A DNA stretch of 64,000 bases from Neorhizobium alkalisoli (GTDB taxonomy: Bacteria; Pseudomonadota; Alphaproteobacteria; Rhizobiales; Rhizobiaceae): positions 1 to 64,000 of the forward strand of contig NZ_PVBN01000004.1 in the NCBI RefSeq assembly GCF_002968635.1, written 5' to 3'. The translations under genes were made by a program, and so were the position numbers. Below, one piece after another: positions 25,675 through 37,676 of this stretch. Positions within the stretch are counted from its first letter, which is position 1; each line of letters begins with the position of its first letter. Below the pieces are notes generated by a model. It was not told where the DNA came from. It did not search any database and saw only the letters and a list, made by a program, of their open reading frames with translations.

Positions 25675-28649
25675 GCGCTTCTCCCAAAGATCTCGGCGCC
25701 TTCCGCATCAAGGATGCGGGCCGCCACACGCCGGCCAAGACCGCGCGCTTCACCTTCGACGGCAAGACCTATACGGCCATGGAAGGCGATACGGTTGCCT
25801 CCGCGCTTCTGGCGCATGGCGTGCATCTGGTCGGCCGCTCGTTCAAATACCATCGTCCGCGCGGGATTCTCTCCGCCGGGCCGGAAGAGCCGAATGCGCT
25901 GCTCGACGTTTCCCGCGATGCGGGCCGTCGCCAGCCGAACGTGCGCGCCACCGTGCAGGAAGTCTTCGACGGCGTCAGGATCGCCTCGCAGAACCGCTGG
26001 CCGTCGCTGAAACATGATGTCGGCGCCTTCAACGATCTGCTTTCGCCGTTCTTCGCCGCCGGCTTCTACTACAAGACCTTCATGTGGCCGAAGGAAGCCT
26101 GGCACAAACTCTACGAACCCTTCATTCGCCGCGCAGCCGGCCTCGGCGAAGCGCCGAAGGAGGAGGATCCGGATCACTACACCAGCCGCTACGCCCATGG
26201 CGACGTGCTGATCGCCGGGGCCGGCGTAGCAGGGCTTACGGCGGCGCTTTCGGCCGCTGCTACGGGCGTCAGCGTCTTCCTCGTCGACGAACAGCCGGAA
26301 GTCGGCGGTGCGCTGCATTTCGATGCGGGGACCACGATCGACGGCCAGAACGGTTACGAGTGGGCACAGGCGGCGGCCGCCAGACTCAAGGCGATGCCGA
26401 ACGTCACGGTGCTGACCCGCACGACCGTGTTCGGTTATTACAATCACGGTTTTCTCGGCCTTGTGGAACGTGTCACCGATCATCTGGCGCGGCCGGGCAG
26501 GGACCTCCCCCGCGAGCGGCTGTGGCAGGTGCGGGCGAAACGCGTGGTTCTCGCCACCGGCTCGATCGAACGGCACATGGTTTTTGCCAACAACGACCGG
26601 CCGGGCATCATGCTGGCCTCGGCGGCACGAACCTTCCTGAACCACCACGGCGTTGCGGTCGGCAGACAAGTCGGCGTCTACACGGCGCACGATTCGGCTT
26701 ATGAGGCCGCCTTCGACCTGAAGCGCGCCGGCGTCTCGATCGCAGCGATCGTCGATTGCCGCAGCCATCCGGGCGATGCGGTTCTCGCGGAGGCCCGCGC
26801 GCTCGGCATCGACGTGCTGACCGGGCATTCCGTCACCAACACATCCGGACGCTTGCGTGTCTCCTCCATGACGGTGGCGCGCAACGGCGCGTCGAATGCC
26901 CGCAAGATTGCCGTCGATGCGCTGATCGTTTCGGCCGGCTGGACGCCTTCGGTGCATCTCTTCTCCCAGTCGCGCGGCAAGCTGCGCTTCGACGAGGCCA
27001 ACCAGCGTTTCCTGCCGGATATCTACGCCCAGGATTGCATATCGGTCGGCGCCTGCAACGGCACCGACGACCTTTCCGACCTGATCGACGAGGCGATTGC
27101 GGCCGGTAGCGGCGCGCTCGCGCTGACCGGCGAGAACAGGTTCGAATGGACCGGCGGCATGATCGGCGCCGCCGAGGGAGCGGGGCCGGACAAGGTGGTC
27201 AAGGCCTTCGTTGATTTCCAGCATGACGTGACGGCCAAGGATATCCGTCTTGCGGTGCGCGAAGGCATGCATTCGATCGAGCACATCAAGCGCTTCACCA
27301 CGAATGGCATGGCTTCCGACCAGGGCAAGCTTTCCAACATGCACGGGCTGGCGATCGCCGCCGAAATGCTCGGGCGTCCGATCCCCAAGGTCGGGCTCAC
27401 CACGTTCCGGGCGCCCTATACGCCGGTGACCTACGGCACGCTGGTCGGCCATTCGCGCGGCGACCTCTTCGACCCGGCCCGCAAGACGCCGATGCATACG
27501 CTCGAAGCGGCCGAAGGCGCCGAGTTCGAGGATGTAGGCAACTGGAAGCGCGCCTGGTATTTCCCGAAGCGCGGCGAGGATATGCATGCTGCCGTCAACC
27601 GGGAATGCCGGACGGTGCGCGACGTGGCGGGCGTATTCGACGCATCGACACTCGGCAAGATCGAGGTGGTCGGCCCGGATGCGGCGCAATTCCTCAACCT
27701 GCTCTACACGAATGCCTGGGACACGCTGAAGCCCGGCAAATGCCGCTACGGCATCATGACCCGCGAAGACGGCTTCGTGTACGACGACGGCGTCGTCGGA
27801 CGTCTCGCCGAAGACCGTTTCCACGTGACGACCACGACCGGCGGTGCGCCGCGCGTGCTGCATCACATGGAGGACTATCTCCAGACGGAATTCCCGCATC
27901 TCAAGGTCTGGCTGACCTCGACCACCGAGCAATGGGCGGTGATCGCGGTCCAGGGGCCGAAGGCGCGCGAGATCATCCAGCCCTTCGTGGAAGGGCTCGA
28001 CATCTCCAACGAAGCCTTCCCGCATATGAGCGTTGCGGAATGCACCGTCATGGGCGTGCCGTCGCGGCTGTTTCGCATGTCGTTTACCGGCGAACTCGGC
28101 TTCGAAGTCAACGTGCCGGCCGATTACGGCCCGGCGGTGTGGAAGGCGATCTGGGAGCGAGCGGAAAGCATGGGCGCCTGCCTCTACGGCACCGAAACCA
28201 TGCACGTGCTGCGCGCGGAGAAGGGTTATATCATCGTCGGCCAGGATACGGACGGCACGGTGACTCCTGACGACGCAGCGCTCGGCTGGGCGGTCTCGAA
28301 GAAGAAGACGGACTATGTCGGTATCCGCGGTTTGAAGCGTCCGGACCTCGTCCGCGACGGGCGCAAGCAGCTTGTCGGGCTTTTGACCAAAAGCCCGGAT
28401 GTGGTGCTGGAGGAGGGCGGCCAGATCGTCGCCGATCCGAACCAGCCGAAGCCGATGACCATGCTCGGCCATGTGACCTCGGCCTATTGGTCGGAAAACT
28501 GCGGCCGTTCGATCGCGCTGGCGCTTGTTGCCGGCGGAAGGTCGCTTGTCGGCAAGACGCTCTACGTGCCGCTCAAGGATCAGACGATCGAAGTGGAAGT
28601 GACCGACATGGTGTTCTTCGACAAGGAAGGAGGCCGCATCCATGGCTGA
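25671..28649 (+). CDS. soxA: sarcosine oxidase subunit alpha
   Basis: A 992-residue protein. The N-terminal ferredoxin-like domain without Fe-S cysteines (FTFDGKTYTAMEGDTVASAL) is followed by an NAD-binding flavoprotein fold (DVLIAGAGVAGLTAALSAAA, about 178-197), a second half with FITTVNG-like turns, and a C-terminal GcvT/aminomethyltransferase-type folate domain (GELGFEVNVPADYG, then ETMHVLRAEKGYIIVGQDTDGTVTP). It transfers the methyl of sarcosine to tetrahydrofolate. It overlaps soxG by eight bases. Confidence 0.96.
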   Translation: MSASPKDLGAFRIKDAGRHTPAKTARFTFDGKTYTAMEGDTVASALLAHGVHLVGRSFKYHRPRGILSAGPEEPNALLDVSRDAGRRQPNVRATVQEVFDGVRIASQNRWPSLKHDVGAFNDLLSPFFAAGFYYKTFMWPKEAWHKLYEPFIRRAAGLGEAPKEEDPDHYTSRYAHGDVLIAGAGVAGLTAALSAAATGVSVFLVDEQPEVGGALHFDAGTTIDGQNGYEWAQAAAARLKAMPNVTVLTRTTVFGYYNHGFLGLVERVTDHLARPGRDLPRERLWQVRAKRVVLATGSIERHMVFANNDRPGIMLASAARTFLNHHGVAVGRQVGVYTAHDSAYEAAFDLKRAGVSIAAIVDCRSHPGDAVLAEARALGIDVLTGHSVTNTSGRLRVSSMTVARNGASNARKIAVDALIVSAGWTPSVHLFSQSRGKLRFDEANQRFLPDIYAQDCISVGACNGTDDLSDLIDEAIAAGSGALALTGENRFEWTGGMIGAAEGAGPDKVVKAFVDFQHDVTAKDIRLAVREGMHSIEHIKRFTTNGMASDQGKLSNMHGLAIAAEMLGRPIPKVGLTTFRAPYTPVTYGTLVGHSRGDLFDPARKTPMHTLEAAEGAEFEDVGNWKRAWYFPKRGEDMHAAVNRECRTVRDVAGVFDASTLGKIEVVGPDAAQFLNLLYTNAWDTLKPGKCRYGIMTREDGFVYDDGVVGRLAEDRFHVTTTTGGAPRVLHHMEDYLQTEFPHLKVWLTSTTEQWAVIAVQGPKAREIIQPFVEGLDISNEAFPHMSVAECTVMGVPSRLFRMSFTGELGFEVNVPADYGPAVWKAIWERAESMGACLYGTETMHVLRAEKGYIIVGQDTDGTVTPDDAALGWAVSKKKTDYVGIRGLKRPDLVRDGRKQLVGLLTKSPDVVLEEGGQIVADPNQPKPMTMLGHVTSAYWSENCGRSIALALVAGGRSLVGKTLYVPLKDQTIEVEVTDMVFFDKEGGRIHG

Positions 28650-29214
28650 TCTTGGAACTGCTACCCGTGCCCTGCCTCTCGCGGGCTTTCATGGTGGTTC
28701 GTCTACCGTCCGGCTCGAGGCCGCGCCGCCGGCCGAGCGGATTTCGCTCAGGGTAAGAGCGGAAGACGTCGCGGCGCTTTCCGGCGCACTCGGTGTCGAC
28801 CTGCCGGTCAAGCCGAAGACTTCCGCTTCCGCCAACGGGCGCACGGCGCTCTGGCTCGGACCGGACGAATGGCTGATGATCGACGAAAGCGGGACCGGAA
28901 TCGGCAACGGTTTGATGCAGGCGGCCCAAAATTCCGGCGCGTTGCACTCCGCAGCCGATGTTTCCCACCGCAATACAGCGATCCTTGTCTCCGGGACTGG
29001 TGCCGACAAAGCGATCAATGCCGGCTGCCCGCAGGACCTGTCGCTGAAGGAGTTCCCAGTCGGGGCATGCTCTCGGACCATTTTCGGCAAGGTGGAAATC
29101 GTGCTGCTGAGGACGGCCGAGGATGCCTTTCGGGTCGAGGTCTGGCGGTCGTTTTCCGACTATGCCTTCGGGCTGCTGTCGGAGGGTGCGCGGGACGCTG
29201 CGGTCGGGAAATGA
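28642..29214 (+). CDS. soxG: sarcosine oxidase subunit gamma
   Basis: A 190-residue protein with LWLGPDEWLMIDES, DVSHRNTAILVSGTGADKAINAGCPQDL-type and FRVEVWRSFSDYAFGLL features of SoxG. It completes the soxBDAG heterotetramer. No folD or purU follows, unlike several other sox operons. It ends 20 bases from a convergent hypothetical gene. Confidence 0.93.
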   Translation: MADLGTATRALPLAGFHGGSSTVRLEAAPPAERISLRVRAEDVAALSGALGVDLPVKPKTSASANGRTALWLGPDEWLMIDESGTGIGNGLMQAAQNSGALHSAADVSHRNTAILVSGTGADKAINAGCPQDLSLKEFPVGACSRTIFGKVEIVLLRTAEDAFRVEVWRSFSDYAFGLLSEGARDAAVGK

Positions 29215-29234
29215 CCCATCTCTGAGCCTCAGCG

Positions 29235-29663
29235 CTATCTGTTTATCGTGGTCGGTGAAACAGTCTCGAGCAGTCTTGGAAACGGTCCGAGCTGAACACT
29301 CTTGCACGAGGTTTTTGTGAACGAGATACAGGCTTGCAGGACACCGCTGTCCGAGCTGACGGACCAGTCGACTTTCGGCGGATAGGTGTTCCGGCGCGCT
29401 AGAGGTATCCAACTTGGAACGACATCCGGCGACGGATTGGATCGACGCAGACACTCAAGCTTTGTGACGATCGTCTCCACGTTGACGTAGTAGACGCACC
29501 ACCACGTTCTATTCTGCTGGCGATCGACGGCAACGCCGTGAAGCGACCAGACGCGGTTTGAAAGCTCGGCTGTTCCTGTATGGAATGCGTATCGGTCGCC
29601 CGGCTGCGCAAGGGCTTCCGTTGAGATCAGAAGTGTGAGTGCGAAAGACACCAACTTGCCCAT
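29235..29663 (-). CDS. small secreted hypothetical protein
   Basis: 142 residues with a clear signal peptide (MGKLVSFALTLLISTEALA, cleaved before QPGDR). The mature part has Trp/Tyr-rich strands (RTWWCVYYVNVETIV) and about four Cys in separate positions. I do not recognise a family. The inner ATG at 29663 is chosen because it starts the signal peptide; the frame extends further upstream but without signal features. It is monocistronic and convergent with the sox operon. Confidence 0.6.
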   Translation of the reverse strand: MGKLVSFALTLLISTEALAQPGDRYAFHTGTAELSNRVWSLHGVAVDRQQNRTWWCVYYVNVETIVTKLECLRRSNPSPDVVPSWIPLARRNTYPPKVDWSVSSDSGVLQACISFTKTSCKSVQLGPFPRLLETVSPTTINR

Positions 29664-29876
29664 AACGGCCTCGTGGTCGGTTAGTCGTCCGATTCTAACG
29701 TCTCTTCCCGCGAACGCATCGCCGCCTTTTGACGTAAGTCCTGCCTGTGCCGATCTTCCAGCCCGCCGGAGAAAATCGCGTGATAAAGCAACGGGCCGGG
29801 CTAGATCTAAGACGATAGCCGGACTTGACTTGCGGCGCAGGAACCGCACTCTCGCACATCGAAGCGGGAGGGGTTC

Positions 29877-30185
29877 ATGGGCGAATATCAGTTAATGGCA
29901 ATTGCGGTCCTGTTGGCGGTGATCGGCGGGGCGATTGCCGCCAGGCTGGCACAGGTCGGGATATGGAAGGGGATCTTCGTCGCCGTCGTGGCATCGCTGG
30001 CCGCAATCGTGGCGTTCTTCGTTCCAGGCTTCGACAGAGGCCTTGCCATGCCGCTCGCCGGCCTCATCGGGGCGGGCGTGTCCGGTGCCTTGCTCGGCCT
30101 TTCGGCACCCACCACGGCCAATATCCTGATCGGCACAGCCGTGCCGCCGATGCTTGCCTTCGTGATCATGGAAATGGGTGCGTAA
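29877..30185 (+). CDS. small three-helix membrane protein
   Basis: 102 residues, almost wholly hydrophobic, with about three to four helices (LMAIAVLLAVIGGAIAARLA, then GIFVAVVASLAAIVAFFVPG, then GLIGAGVSGALLGLSA, then MLAFVIMEMGA). A strong GGAGGGG site precedes the ATG. Predicted as an inner-membrane protein of unknown function. It is convergent with the next small gene, ending ten bases from it. Confidence 0.6.
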   Translation: MGEYQLMAIAVLLAVIGGAIAARLAQVGIWKGIFVAVVASLAAIVAFFVPGFDRGLAMPLAGLIGAGVSGALLGLSAPTTANILIGTAVPPMLAFVIMEMGA

Positions 30186-30194
30186 ACTGCGGGA

Positions 30195-30323
30195 TCACTC
30201 GCCCGGATGGCGATGCTTATGCTTCCGGTCAAGATCCCATTCATGCAGGCGGACGGCGGTATAGGCGATGACTGCGATAATCGCCGGTAAGCCGAATGAA
30301 ACGAAAAGCCATTCTCCGGTCAT
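30195..30323 (-). CDS. 42-residue single-span membrane protein
   Basis: One transmembrane segment (WLFVSFGLPAIIAVIAYTAV) followed by a charged tail, RLHEWDLDRKHKHRHPGE. Its ATG overlaps the stop of the preceding 82-residue gene by ATGA (30320-30323), which favours real translation. Function unknown. Confidence 0.5.
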   Translation of the reverse strand: MTGEWLFVSFGLPAIIAVIAYTAVRLHEWDLDRKHKHRHPGE

Positions 30324-30568
30324 GCAAGTTTCCTCAGAACGCGTCGCGCCATGTAATGTAGGAAGACCGCGATCACGAGCCAACCCGTCAGATAACCTAT
30401 CACGGCTAAGCCGAACTTGATACCGACATTGCCGATGCCATACAGCATCGCCGCCACGGGCGTGACGATGCCTACGGTAAAGCAAGCTGTCGACGCGCGA
30501 TCCAGCGCATTCGCCAGAAGTTTTGTCTGTTCGATCTCGGCGGGGTTGAGAATTCCCATATCGCTCAA
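30320..30568 (-). CDS. 82-residue two-helix membrane protein
   Basis: Soluble start (GILNPAEIEQTKLLANALDRAS) then two hydrophobic segments (ACFTVGIVTPVAAMLYGIG and FGLAVIGYLTGWLVIAVFLHY) and a basic tail. The frame can start at a TTG (30566-30568) that overlaps the MaoC stop, with GGAAG upstream, or at the ATG at 30557-30559. It lies between the MaoC gene and the 42-residue protein in an overlapping chain. Function unknown. Confidence 0.5.
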   Translation of the reverse strand: MSDMGILNPAEIEQTKLLANALDRASTACFTVGIVTPVAAMLYGIGNVGIKFGLAVIGYLTGWLVIAVFLHYMARRVLRKLA

Positions 30569-31050
30569 ACGTCTTCCGGCCGGTCTTTGGGGTCGAACTG
30601 GACGATGGTGGTCCAGATGGCGGTCAGCGCCGGCTTCAGCTCGTTTTCGATCTCGACCGACACGTCATAGGTGATCATCAACATGCCGCCGCCCCGAAAG
30701 CGGGCCTCCGAAAGCTTGAAATGGCCGCGAACGCGGGCGCCGGACTTGACCGGAGACATGAAGCGGATGCGATCGAAACCGTAATTGATGCCCATGGTCT
30801 GCTCGCGGATCTTGGGCACGCAGTCGTAATTCATGGCCGAGAGCAGCGAGAGCGTCAGAAAACCATGGGCGATCGTGCCGCCGAACGGGCTTTCGGCCGC
30901 GGCGCGGTCCGGATCGACATGGATGAACTGGTGGTCATGGGTCGCATCGGCAAAGAGGTTTATCATTGTCTGGTCGACGGTGATCCACTCGGATACGCCG
31001 AGTTCGGTGCCGACCAGGCCGCCGACTTCGGCGAGCGAAACTTCATGCAT
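30565..31050 (-). CDS. MaoC-like (R)-specific enoyl-CoA hydratase / NodN-like protein
   Basis: A 161-residue single hot-dog-fold protein. The hydratase motif is FADATHDHQFIHVDPDRA, with the catalytic Asp and His, followed by GGTIAHGFLTLSLL. This matches MaoC/NodN-type dehydratases, which hydrate trans-2-enoyl-CoA to (R)-3-hydroxyacyl-CoA. The acyl length is not deducible. The first residues MHEVSLAEVGG lie seven bases after a purine-rich site. Two small membrane-protein genes follow with overlaps. Confidence 0.85.
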   Translation of the reverse strand: MHEVSLAEVGGLVGTELGVSEWITVDQTMINLFADATHDHQFIHVDPDRAAAESPFGGTIAHGFLTLSLLSAMNYDCVPKIREQTMGINYGFDRIRFMSPVKSGARVRGHFKLSEARFRGGGMLMITYDVSVEIENELKPALTAIWTTIVQFDPKDRPEDV

Positions 31051-31129
31051 GCGACCTCACTGATTTCCGTAATGGCTATAGGAGTTTACAGGATTTGACC
31101 CGCTTGGCGAGGGAAGATCTTGCGCCGCA

Positions 31130-33085
31130 TCATTCCTCGATGCAGAAGCGGACGGAGCGGGCTGGCAGGACCTGATTCCAGAGGTCGCCAGAGGGAAAAT
31201 GCTTCCAGCCCCAGCCGGGCAGAGCGAAGCTCGCCTGTTCATGACCGCGATTGAAAAGGACGGCCAAGCGGATCTTGCTGCCGGTCTTTCGGTCAAGCGA
31301 CGCGAGAACCATGCCGAGGACGGGATTGTCGGGATTGTCCCAATCGCCGACCTCCATCGGCTGGCCGCTGCCGGCCAACCATTCGATATCGCCATTGCCG
31401 GCGAAGAAGCCGGTTTCGGAAAAGACGGCGAAGCGCTTTCGAATGGCGGCGAGCGTGGCGGTGTGCTCGACCAGCGTCTTGTCGATCGTGCTCCAGTCGA
31501 GCCAGGTGATCTCGTTGTCCTGGGCATAGGCATTGTTGTTGCCGCGCTGCGAACGGCCCGCCTCGTCGCCCATGGTCAACATGATGGTGCCGCGGCTGGC
31601 GAACAGGGTGGAGAGGAGTGCCTCGACATCGCGGCGGCGATTTTCGAGGATGACCGGATCGTCGGTCTCGCCTTCGATCCCGTTGTTCCAGGAAAAGTTG
31701 TCGTTGTGCCCGTCGCGGTTTTCCTCGCCGTTCGCCTGGTTATGCTTGTTTTCGTTGGAGACCAGATCCATCAGCGTGAAGCCGTCGTGGGCGGCGAGGA
31801 AATTCACGGTTCGAGTGGATTGACGGCCGTGGCGGGCGAAGATGTCGGAGGAGCCGGCAAGCCGGGTGGCGAGCGCGCCGGTCGTCCAGCGCTCGCCGCG
31901 CCAGTAGCGGCGGATATCGTCGCGGGCGCGGTCGTTCCATTCCAGGAAGGGAGCGGGAAAATTGCCGAGCTGATAGCCGCCGGGGCCGATATCCCACGGC
32001 TCGGCGATCAGCACGCGGTCCTTCAGGGCTTCGTCGGCGAGCATGGCCTTCAGCGTTTCCCCCTCCGGCTCAAAGCCTCCAGCGGTGCGGCCGATTACCG
32101 GCGCAAGGTCGAAGCGGAAGCCGTCCACGCCGGCATGCACGACGAAATGGCGGAGCGTGTCGATGATCAGCCGGCGAACCTGGGGCGCGTCGCAGGCGAC
32201 GGTGTTGCCGGTGCCGGTGTCGTTGACGAGATGGCCCGGTTCGCCGGGCACATGCCGATAATAGGAAAGGTTGTCGAGGCCGCGCATGGAGAGTGTCGCG
32301 CCATGGCGGTCGCTCTCGCCGGTATGGTTGAAGACGAGGTCGAGGATGACGCCGATACCGGCCTGGTGCAGCGCCGAGACCGTTTCGCGCAGCTCCCTCA
32401 CGCCGCCCGGGCAAAGGCGGGGGTCGAGCGCCATGAAGGCGACCGGATTGTACCCCCAGCCATTCGTCAGCTTCAGCGATGGCAGGTGGCGCTCGTCGAT
32501 CCAGGCGGTGATCGGCATCAGCTCGATCGCATCGACGCCGATCTTTTTGAGATGCGCGATGACCGATGGATGGGCGAGCGCTGCGACCGTGCCGCGGGTC
32601 GTTTCGGGGATGTCGGGGTGGAGAATGGTGAAGGGTTTGACCGCGACCTCATAGATGAAGCCGCCGGGCGGCAGGATGGGATTGCGGATTTTCGCCAGCG
32701 GGTCGCTGGTCAGGATCGCCTTTGGTACCAGGTCGGCGGTATCGACGCCGAATACGGAAAGTTTCGTATCGTGCCGGAATGGCCGGTCGAGTTCGCGGGC
32801 GTATGGGTCGACCAGGAGTTTCGAAGGGTCGAACCACAGGCCCCGATCGGGATCATAAGTGCCCGAGGCGCGATAGCCGTAACGTTGTCCGACCGCAATG
32901 CCCTGCACCGATACGCGATGGATGTCGTCGCGGCCGCGAACCAGCCGGTGGCGGGCGGTTTCCTTTTTTCCTTCGGCATCGAAAAGGCAGAGTTCGATCC
33001 GTCCGGCATGATGCGACCAGACGGCGAAGTCCGCGCCGTCTGATGTGAGGGTTACGCCGAGTCTTAGGTCGGAGGGTTTGGGCAT
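31130..33085 (-). CDS. glgX: glycogen debranching enzyme (isoamylase type)
   Basis: A 651-residue GH13 enzyme. The N-terminal CBM48-like domain (LGVTLTSDGADFAVWSHHAG) precedes the catalytic barrel. Region I is VILDLVFNHTGE, region II GVDGFRFDLAPV with the nucleophile Asp, region III VLIAEPWDIG with the acid/base Glu, and region IV FLAAHDGFTLMDLV. It removes alpha-1,6 branches left by phosphorylase. It ends the glycogen cluster, 230 bases after pgm across a palindromic repeat, so it may be separately expressed. Confidence 0.95.
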   Translation of the reverse strand: MPKPSDLRLGVTLTSDGADFAVWSHHAGRIELCLFDAEGKKETARHRLVRGRDDIHRVSVQGIAVGQRYGYRASGTYDPDRGLWFDPSKLLVDPYARELDRPFRHDTKLSVFGVDTADLVPKAILTSDPLAKIRNPILPPGGFIYEVAVKPFTILHPDIPETTRGTVAALAHPSVIAHLKKIGVDAIELMPITAWIDERHLPSLKLTNGWGYNPVAFMALDPRLCPGGVRELRETVSALHQAGIGVILDLVFNHTGESDRHGATLSMRGLDNLSYYRHVPGEPGHLVNDTGTGNTVACDAPQVRRLIIDTLRHFVVHAGVDGFRFDLAPVIGRTAGGFEPEGETLKAMLADEALKDRVLIAEPWDIGPGGYQLGNFPAPFLEWNDRARDDIRRYWRGERWTTGALATRLAGSSDIFARHGRQSTRTVNFLAAHDGFTLMDLVSNENKHNQANGEENRDGHNDNFSWNNGIEGETDDPVILENRRRDVEALLSTLFASRGTIMLTMGDEAGRSQRGNNNAYAQDNEITWLDWSTIDKTLVEHTATLAAIRKRFAVFSETGFFAGNGDIEWLAGSGQPMEVGDWDNPDNPVLGMVLASLDRKTGSKIRLAVLFNRGHEQASFALPGWGWKHFPSGDLWNQVLPARSVRFCIEE

Positions 33086-33140
33086 GCAGTCTACCTCGCT
33101 CAGGCTGACCGGGTTTTTGCCGGCGGTGCCACAGCCTTAA

Positions 33141-33234
33141 CCCTCCCCCTTGTGGGGAGGGTGGCCGGTAGGCGGGAGGGGTTTTTACTCGGAGTAAAGT
33201 CCCCTCCCCAACCCCTCCCCACAAGGGGGAGGGG
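33141..33234. repeat. mosaic palindromic element (RIME-like)
   Basis: 94 bases of nested inverted repeats between glgX and pgm. The hairpin CCCTCCCC(CTTGT)GGGGAGGG at 33141-33161 is repeated in inverted form as CCCCTCCCC(ACAAG)GGGGAGGGG at 33212-33234. Between them GGGAGGGG (33174-33181) pairs with CCCCTCCC (33201-33208) around a TTTACTCGGAGTAAA palindrome. The structure resembles Rhizobium-specific intergenic mosaic elements; that name is by analogy. Confidence 0.7.
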
Positions 33235-33315
33235 CTTGACCTGCCGCGCCGTTGCAGACCACGTGGACGACACCCTTGTCATCGACCGCTCCCCTGAGAG
33301 CTGTACATCAAGCGA

Positions 33316-36403
<3,088 letters not shown>

Positions 36404-36404
<1 letters not shown>

Positions 36405-37666
36405 TACAGATCCAGTTTGTCGATCATCGGCTGGGTGATCAGGCAGATGCCGGTTTCCGTCCGGCGGAACCGCTTCGCATCGAGTTCCGGATCCTCGCCG
36501 ACCACCAGGCCTTCGGGAATGGTTACACCGTGATCGATGACGACATTGCGAAGCTGCGCGCGCCGGCCGATGCGGACATTGGGGAGAATGACGGCACCTT
36601 CAAGGCGGGAATAGGAATTGGCGCGTACGCCGGTAAAGAGCAGGCTGTTGTAGAGCGTCGAGCCGGAGATGATGCAATCGCCCGAAACGACCGAGGAGAT
36701 TGCCGAACCGCGGCGGTCCTCGTCGTCATGCACGAATTTCGCGGGCGGATTGATCTCCGCATAGGTCCAGATCGGCCAGGACTTGTCGTAGATGTCGAGT
36801 TCCGGCGTCACCGCGGTGAGGTCCACATTCGCCTGCCAATAAGCGTCGATGGTGCCGACGTCGCGCCAGTAGGGCTCGCGCTCGAAATCGGAACGGACGC
36901 AGGAGCTTGCGAAGCGATGGGCGACCGCTTTGCCGTTCTTGACGATGTGGGGAATGATGTCCTTGCCGAAATCGCGGCTGGAACCCGGATCGGCGGCATC
37001 GCGCTTCAGGGCGTCCATCAGGAACTTGGTGTGGAAGACGTAGATGCCCATGGACGCGAGCGCGAAATCGGGATTACCCGGAATGCCGGGCGGATCGGCG
37101 GGTTTTTCCACGAAGGCGACGATCTGGTCCTTCTCGTCGACATGCATGACGCCGAAGCCCACCGCCTCCATGCGTGGCACTTCGAGGCAGCCGACGGTGA
37201 CATCCGCGCCGGAATCCACATGCTGCTGGAGCATGTATTCGTAGTCCATCTTGTAGACGTGGTCGCCGGCGAGGATGACCATGTATTCCGGGGCATAGGA
37301 CTCGATGATGTCGATGTTCTGGAACACCGCGTCGGCGGTGCCTTCGTACCATTGCGTTTCGGAGACGCGCTGGGAGGCGGGGAGGATGTCGAAACTCTCG
37401 TTGCGTTCCGGGCGGAAGAAGTTCCAGCCGCGCTGCATGTGGCGGATCAGCGAATGGGCCTTGTACTGGGTGGCGACGCCGATGCGCCGGATGCCGGAAT
37501 TCAGCGCGTTCGACAGGGCGAAATCGATGATGCGCGCCTTGCCGCCGAAATAGACGGCGGGCTTGGCGCGGCGGTCGGTGAGTTCCTTCAACCGGCTTCC
37601 GCGTCCTCCGGCAAGCACATAGGCCATCGCATCCCGCGACAGAGGCTGAATTCTCTTTTCGTTCAT
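36404..37666 (-). CDS. glgC: glucose-1-phosphate adenylyltransferase
   Basis: About 420 residues. [19 protein letters not shown] is the nucleotide loop, [19 protein letters not shown] is the sugar-phosphate and effector region, and a C-terminal left-handed beta-helix with [19 protein letters not shown] follows. It makes ADP-glucose, the committed step, usually allosterically activated by fructose-6-phosphate or pyruvate in rhizobia. The ATG at 37666 with AGGGAGG upstream is preferred over a TTG at 37687 that would overlap glgB. Confidence 0.96.
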
Positions 37667-37676
37667 CGGTCCCTCC

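Noticed and set aside
25479-28643. Very long open frame on the - strand opposite soxA
   Set aside because: It mirrors the codon structure of soxA in GC-rich DNA, has biased Arg/His/Asp composition and no recognisable domain, while soxA is unmistakable.
31199-33043. Open frame on the + strand opposite glgX
   Set aside because: Antisense shadow of glgX; no start signal or recognisable motif.
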